Assembly (NCBI GenBank): GCA_028290305.1
Contig: JAQGKC010000224.1
Coordinates: 1 to 11,976 of the forward strand
DNA length: 11,976 bases
Origin: Bradyrhizobium sp.
GTDB lineage: Bacteria; Pseudomonadota; Alphaproteobacteria; Rhizobiales; Xanthobacteraceae
Direction: 5' to 3'
Shown here: piece after piece, positions 8,565 through 11,976 of the stretch
How the letters are laid out: each line of letters begins with the position of its first letter
Position numbering within the stretch: position 1 is the first letter of the stretch
Translations under genes and position numbers: made by a program
The notes under the pieces: model-generated
The model's database searches: none
Told to the model about the DNA's origin: nothing
Seen by the model: the letters and a program-made list of their open reading frames with translations, nothing else

Positions 8565-9212
8565 TCAGCGAACGTTGGCGAGCCGCATATCGAGATAGCC
8601 TGTCACGGTTTCCATCAGCGGCTGCAGCTTGCCGTCGAAGAAGTGGTTCGCGCCCGGAATGATCTGCTGGTCGATCACGATGCCCTTCTGGGTTTTGAGT
8701 TTCTCGACCAGCGTGTTGACGTCCTTGGGCGGCACCACGGCATCTTTCTCGCCATGCACGATCAGGCCCGAGGACGGGCAGGGCGCCAGGAACGAGAAGT
8801 CATAGAGGTTGGCGGGCGGTGCGATCGAGATAAAACCTTCTACCTCCGGCCGGCGCATCAACAGCTGCATGCCGATCCACGCGCCGAACGAGAAGCCCGC
8901 GACCCAGCAGGCGCGCGCTTCCGGATTGATGGTCTGCGCCCAATCGAGCGCGGACGCAGCATCGGAGAGTTCGCCGGTGCCATGGTCGAACGATCCCTGG
9001 CTGCGGCCGACGCCGCGAAAATTGAAGCGCAGCACTGAGAATCCGCGATGCGCGAACGCGTAGTAGCACTGGTAGATGATCTGATGATTCATCGTGCCGT
9101 GAAACTGCGGATGCGGGTGCAGCACCATCGCGATCGGCGCGTTCTTCTGCTTCGCCGGATGGTAACGGCCTTCGAGGCGGCCTGCGGGGCCGGTGAAAAT
9201 GACTTCAGGCAT
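8565..9212 (-). CDS. Alpha/beta hydrolase (COG2945-like), substrate unknown
   Basis: 215-residue cytoplasmic alpha/beta-hydrolase with no signal peptide. The catalytic triad is readable: nucleophile Ser108 in 'GFSFG' (106-110), acid Asp157 in 'HGEKDAVVPP', and His190 in 'GANHFF'. 'LHPHPQFHGTMNH' (31-43) is the usual oxyanion-region motif of this subgroup and 'FNFRGVGRSQGSFDHG' (63-78) is the following conserved loop. The protein has almost no lid domain. Known family members are esterase- or peptidase-like enzymes of uncertain substrate, so I give no specific reaction. Start ATG 9212 is backed by AAGGGA (complement of 9219-9224) six bases upstream. It is convergent with anmK and divergent from the desulfurase; neither neighbour explains its role. 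Confidence 0.92.
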   Translation of the reverse strand: MPEVIFTGPAGRLEGRYHPAKQKNAPIAMVLHPHPQFHGTMNHQIIYQCYYAFAHRGFSVLRFNFRGVGRSQGSFDHGTGELSDAASALDWAQTINPEARACWVAGFSFGAWIGMQLLMRRPEVEGFISIAPPANLYDFSFLAPCPSSGLIVHGEKDAVVPPKDVNTLVEKLKTQKGIVIDQQIIPGANHFFDGKLQPLMETVTGYLDMRLANVR

Positions 9213-9248
9213 CGATGATCCCTTGGCAAATCAACCGCCTTTTATGCC

Positions 9249-9277
9249 GGCTTCATCTGGCTCTCGCAGATGAAGCC
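9249..9277. other. Perfect 11-bp stem-loop
   Basis: GGCTTCATCTG (9249-9259) and CAGATGAAGCC (9267-9277) are exact reverse complements around a 7-base loop (GCTCTCG). This is the strongest dyad in the window. It is 37 bp from the hydrolase start and 257 bp from the desulfurase start. No T-tract follows on the plus strand; the minus strand continues with GGCATAAAAGG. It may be a 5'-UTR structure in the hydrolase mRNA, a terminator-like element or a protein site. The ATG at 9270 lies inside it. Confidence 0.55.
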
Positions 9278-9384
9278 TCGCAGAGATACAGGGGCGGCGG
9301 ATCGGGCGTCGTGCTTAAGCGAACGGCGCGCGGTGAACTGGAGGCCGCGTTCTAGCATGAGGCGAGGGGCAAAAAGCAAGCGTC

Positions 9385-9408
9385 TTGAGCATGTAGAAAT
9401 GCGCTCAA
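9385..9408. other. Bulged stem-loop upstream of the cysteine desulfurase
   Basis: TTGAGCAT (9385-9392) pairs with ATGC and TCAA (9399-9402 and 9405-9408) around loop GTAGAA, leaving a 2-base GC bulge; alternatively TTGAGC pairs directly with GCTCAA (9403-9408). It is followed by AAAAGG. It could be an mRNA leader structure or an operator; the choice between the two pairings is not resolvable by eye. Confidence 0.3.
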
Positions 9409-9533
9409 AAGGTTGGCGATCCGATTGCGCGCAGAGGCCGCGATTGCCAGTTGCCATGACATCGGACACGACGGACAAGGCTGCGGCGGCCGGCCTGTCT
9501 GCCGGATCCACCTTTACGGTATTGTGGTACTCC

Positions 9534-10691
9534 ATGCCTGACCGCGTCTATCTCGACTGGAACGCGACCACCCCGCTTCGCCGCGAGGCGAGGGAGGCGA
9601 TGGCTGCCGCATGGGATCTCAGCGGCAACCCCTCATCGATCCATGCCGAAGGCCGCCAGGCCCGCCGGTTGGTCGAGGAGGCGCGGACCACGATATCGGG
9701 CGCGATCGGCGCCTTGTCTCGAAACCTCGTTTTTACGTCGGGCGGAACCGAGGCGAATGCGTTGGCGCTGACACCGGGGCTGCGGCGAGCTTCCGGGCCT
9801 CCGGCCGAAAGACTCATCATCTCGGCGGTCGAGCACGCCTCGGTTCTCGCGGGCGGACGGTTTCCGGCCGAAGCGATTAGCATCGTCGGAGTTACGAATT
9901 CCGGCGTGGTGGATCTGGACCATCTGCGCACGGTGCTCGCGGGCGGGCCTCCGGCGCTGGTATCGGTGATGCTTGCCAACAACGAAACCGGCGCAGTGCA
10001 GCCGGTGGCCGAGGCGGCGGAAATCATCCGTTCCGCAGGTGGATCGCTGCACGTCGATACGATTCAGGCCTTTGGAAAAATACCTTTTAATATCAGTGTC
10101 TTGAGTGCTGATCTGATAACGTTGTCCGGGCACAAGATAGGTGGCCCGAAGGGCGTAGGCGCCCTGGTTCTGGCCGAAGGAGTGCAAGGATTTGAGCCGC
10201 TGCTGCGCGGCGGGGGGCAGGAACTGGGACGCCGGGCGGGGACCGAAAATGTTGCGGGAATTGCAGGGTTCGGTGCTGCGACGAAGGCAGCCATGGCTGG
10301 CTTGGCGGGAGACGCCATTCGCCTCGAAGGCTTGAGAATCCGCCTGGAGAACGGGTTGCGGCAAACCCCTGATGTCATCATATTCTCCGATGACGTGCCG
10401 CGGCTGCCGAATACCACGCTGTTCACGGTTCCCGGTCTCAAAGCGGAGACTGCCGTGATCGGTTTTGACCTCGCGCGCGTCGCGGTATCCTCGGGTTCCG
10501 CCTGTTCTTCGGGCAAGGTTCAGCCTTCCCACGTGCTGGAAGCCATGGGATTCGGCCCTGAAATCGCCCAGGGAGCGGTGCGGCTCAGTCTGGGCTGGTC
10601 TACGTCTGAAGCGGATATTGATCGCTGCCTGGAGGCTTGGCGAAAGCTCTCGGGTACCCTACTTACAAGGATGCGACGAAACACGGCTTGA
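9534..10691 (+). CDS. Cysteine desulfurase, group I (NifS/IscS-like), at the head of the suf locus
   Basis: PLP-dependent enzyme that converts L-cysteine to alanine and a protein-bound persulfide, supplying sulfur for Fe-S clusters. 385 residues from ATG 9534. Motifs: 'VYLDWNATTPL' at 5-15; 'TSGGTEANALAL' 68-79; His101 that stacks on PLP; Asp175 and Gln178 in 'HVDTIQAFGK'; Schiff-base Lys201 in 'LSGHKIGGPKG'; 'RGGGQELGRRAGTENV' 225-240; catalytic Cys324 in 'SSGSACSSG' (319-327). The long cysteine loop and the 'SGSACSSG' type place it with group I enzymes rather than SufS (group II). Start: the frame runs back to 9270, and ATG 9456 would add 26 residues, but homology begins at 'RVYLDWNAT'; no clear Shine-Dalgarno marks 9534. 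sufB follows after 94 bp on the same strand. In Rhizobiales suf loci such a gene commonly precedes sufB while a separate SufS lies further downstream. A patch around 10070-10150 is AT-richer than the rest. Confidence 0.95.
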   Translation: MPDRVYLDWNATTPLRREAREAMAAAWDLSGNPSSIHAEGRQARRLVEEARTTISGAIGALSRNLVFTSGGTEANALALTPGLRRASGPPAERLIISAVEHASVLAGGRFPAEAISIVGVTNSGVVDLDHLRTVLAGGPPALVSVMLANNETGAVQPVAEAAEIIRSAGGSLHVDTIQAFGKIPFNISVLSADLITLSGHKIGGPKGVGALVLAEGVQGFEPLLRGGGQELGRRAGTENVAGIAGFGAATKAAMAGLAGDAIRLEGLRIRLENGLRQTPDVIIFSDDVPRLPNTTLFTVPGLKAETAVIGFDLARVAVSSGSACSSGKVQPSHVLEAMGFGPEIAQGAVRLSLGWSTSEADIDRCLEAWRKLSGTLLTRMRRNTA

Positions 10692-10703
10692 ACGGTTCTA
10701 AGC
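10686..10703. promoter_or_regulatory. Imperfect dyad resembling an iron-responsive (Irr/ICE-like) box
   Basis: GCTTGAACGGTTCTAAGC overlaps the desulfurase stop codon (10689-10691). Arms GCTT-GAAC and GTTC-TAAGC are symmetric apart from one unpaired base. Iron-control elements of Bradyrhizobium-type Irr are, from memory, TTAGAA/TTCTAA-like; the right arm TTCTAA fits well, while the left arm lacks one base. Position just upstream of sufB makes it plausible, but the match is imperfect. Confidence 0.3.
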
Positions 10704-10709
10704 AGGTGA

Positions 10710-10734
10710 TTTCCTCGAAGAAACATCGTAATAG
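10710..10734 (+). promoter_or_regulatory. Candidate sufB promoter/operator: TTTC..GAAA dyad followed by a -10-like TAATAG
   Basis: TTTCCTCGAAGAAA (10710-10723) is a 14-bp palindrome with one mismatched pair. Five bases later TAATAG (10729-10734) resembles a -10 box; the -35 position (about 10706-10711, GTGATT) is poor, so activation or a repressor/activator bound at the dyad is conceivable. An internal promoter here would let sufB be expressed separately from the desulfurase. Confidence 0.35.
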
Positions 10735-10753
10735 TCTTTTGGAATTGATCCAC

Positions 10754-10772
10754 CGCGGTCCTTGAAACCGCG
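10754..10772 (+). other. Small hairpin directly upstream of the sufB ribosome site
   Basis: CGCGGT (10754-10759) and ACCGCG (10767-10772) form a 6-bp GC-rich stem with a 7-base loop. Its 3' arm ends three bases before the Shine-Dalgarno GGAGG (10776-10780). It does not cover that site in this fold but could influence ribosome access or mRNA stability. Confidence 0.4.
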
Positions 10773-10775
10773 AGC

Positions 10776-10780
10776 GGAGG
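10776..10780 (+). promoter_or_regulatory. sufB ribosome binding site
   Basis: GGAGG lies five bases before ATG 10786. An out-of-frame ATG at 10781 touches the site directly and would be too close to be used, so this site decides the start. Confidence 0.8.
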
Positions 10781-10785
10781 ATGGA

Positions 10786-11976
<1,191 letters not shown>

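Larger units (their letters stand above)
9213..9533. other. 321-bp divergent intergenic region, no credible gene
   Basis: It separates the hydrolase (-) and the cysteine desulfurase (+) and should hold both promoters. Frames stay open here in several directions, including an upstream in-frame extension of the desulfurase back to ATG 9270, but their products are Arg/Ser-rich and unlike any family. The hydrolase ribosome site is at 9219-9224. Two hairpins (9249-9277 and 9385-9408) and an 8-bp palindrome GCTTAAGC (9313-9320) are visible. I could not pick a convincing -35/-10 pair for the desulfurase. Confidence 0.6.

Noticed and set aside
9270..9533. An 88-codon in-frame N-terminal extension of the cysteine desulfurase from ATG 9270
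   Set aside because: The extension is Arg/Ser-rich without family similarity, its ATG sits inside an 11-bp hairpin, and homology to desulfurases starts at the residues just after ATG 9534. ATG 9456 remains a minor possibility.

Overview
The window is high-GC, gene-dense chromosomal DNA. Protein sequences and gene order suggest a Rhizobiales alphaproteobacterium, most likely Bradyrhizobium, Rhodopseudomonas or a relative. This rests on recognising the families and could not be confirmed by a search. I see no mobile elements, CRISPR arrays, tRNA or rRNA genes, and nothing that looks like a new defence or biosynthetic system. The content is conserved housekeeping and sensory genes. The less explained material is in the intergenic regions.

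Layout: (1) 1-2853 (+) is the C-terminal 950 residues of a large AsmA/YhdP-type (DUF3971) envelope protein whose N-terminus is outside the window. (2) 2942-7275 (-) holds three genes read leftward in the order tyrS (tyrosyl-tRNA synthetase), an MFS transporter, and a methyl-accepting chemotaxis protein with a Cache-type sensor. (3) 7276-7430 is a divergent promoter region between tyrS and anmK. (4) 7431-8540 (+) is anmK, an anhydro-N-acetylmuramic acid kinase for peptidoglycan recycling. (5) 8565-9212 (-) is a small alpha/beta hydrolase, convergent with anmK, with only 24 bp between them. (6) 9213-9533 is a 321-bp divergent intergenic region with two hairpins and no credible gene. (7) 9534-10691 (+) is a group I (NifS/IscS-like) cysteine desulfurase. 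(8) 10692-10785 is a short leader with several dyad elements. (9) 10786-11976 (+) is the first 397 codons of sufB, running off the right edge.

The desulfurase and sufB are the beginning of a SUF iron-sulfur cluster assembly locus: the desulfurase releases sulfur from cysteine, and SufB (normally with SufC and SufD, expected to the right) is the scaffold for cluster assembly. The transporter and chemoreceptor may handle a related small organic acid, but this is only a context inference. The AsmA-like protein (envelope lipid homeostasis) and AnmK (murein recycling) both concern the cell envelope but are not obviously one operon.
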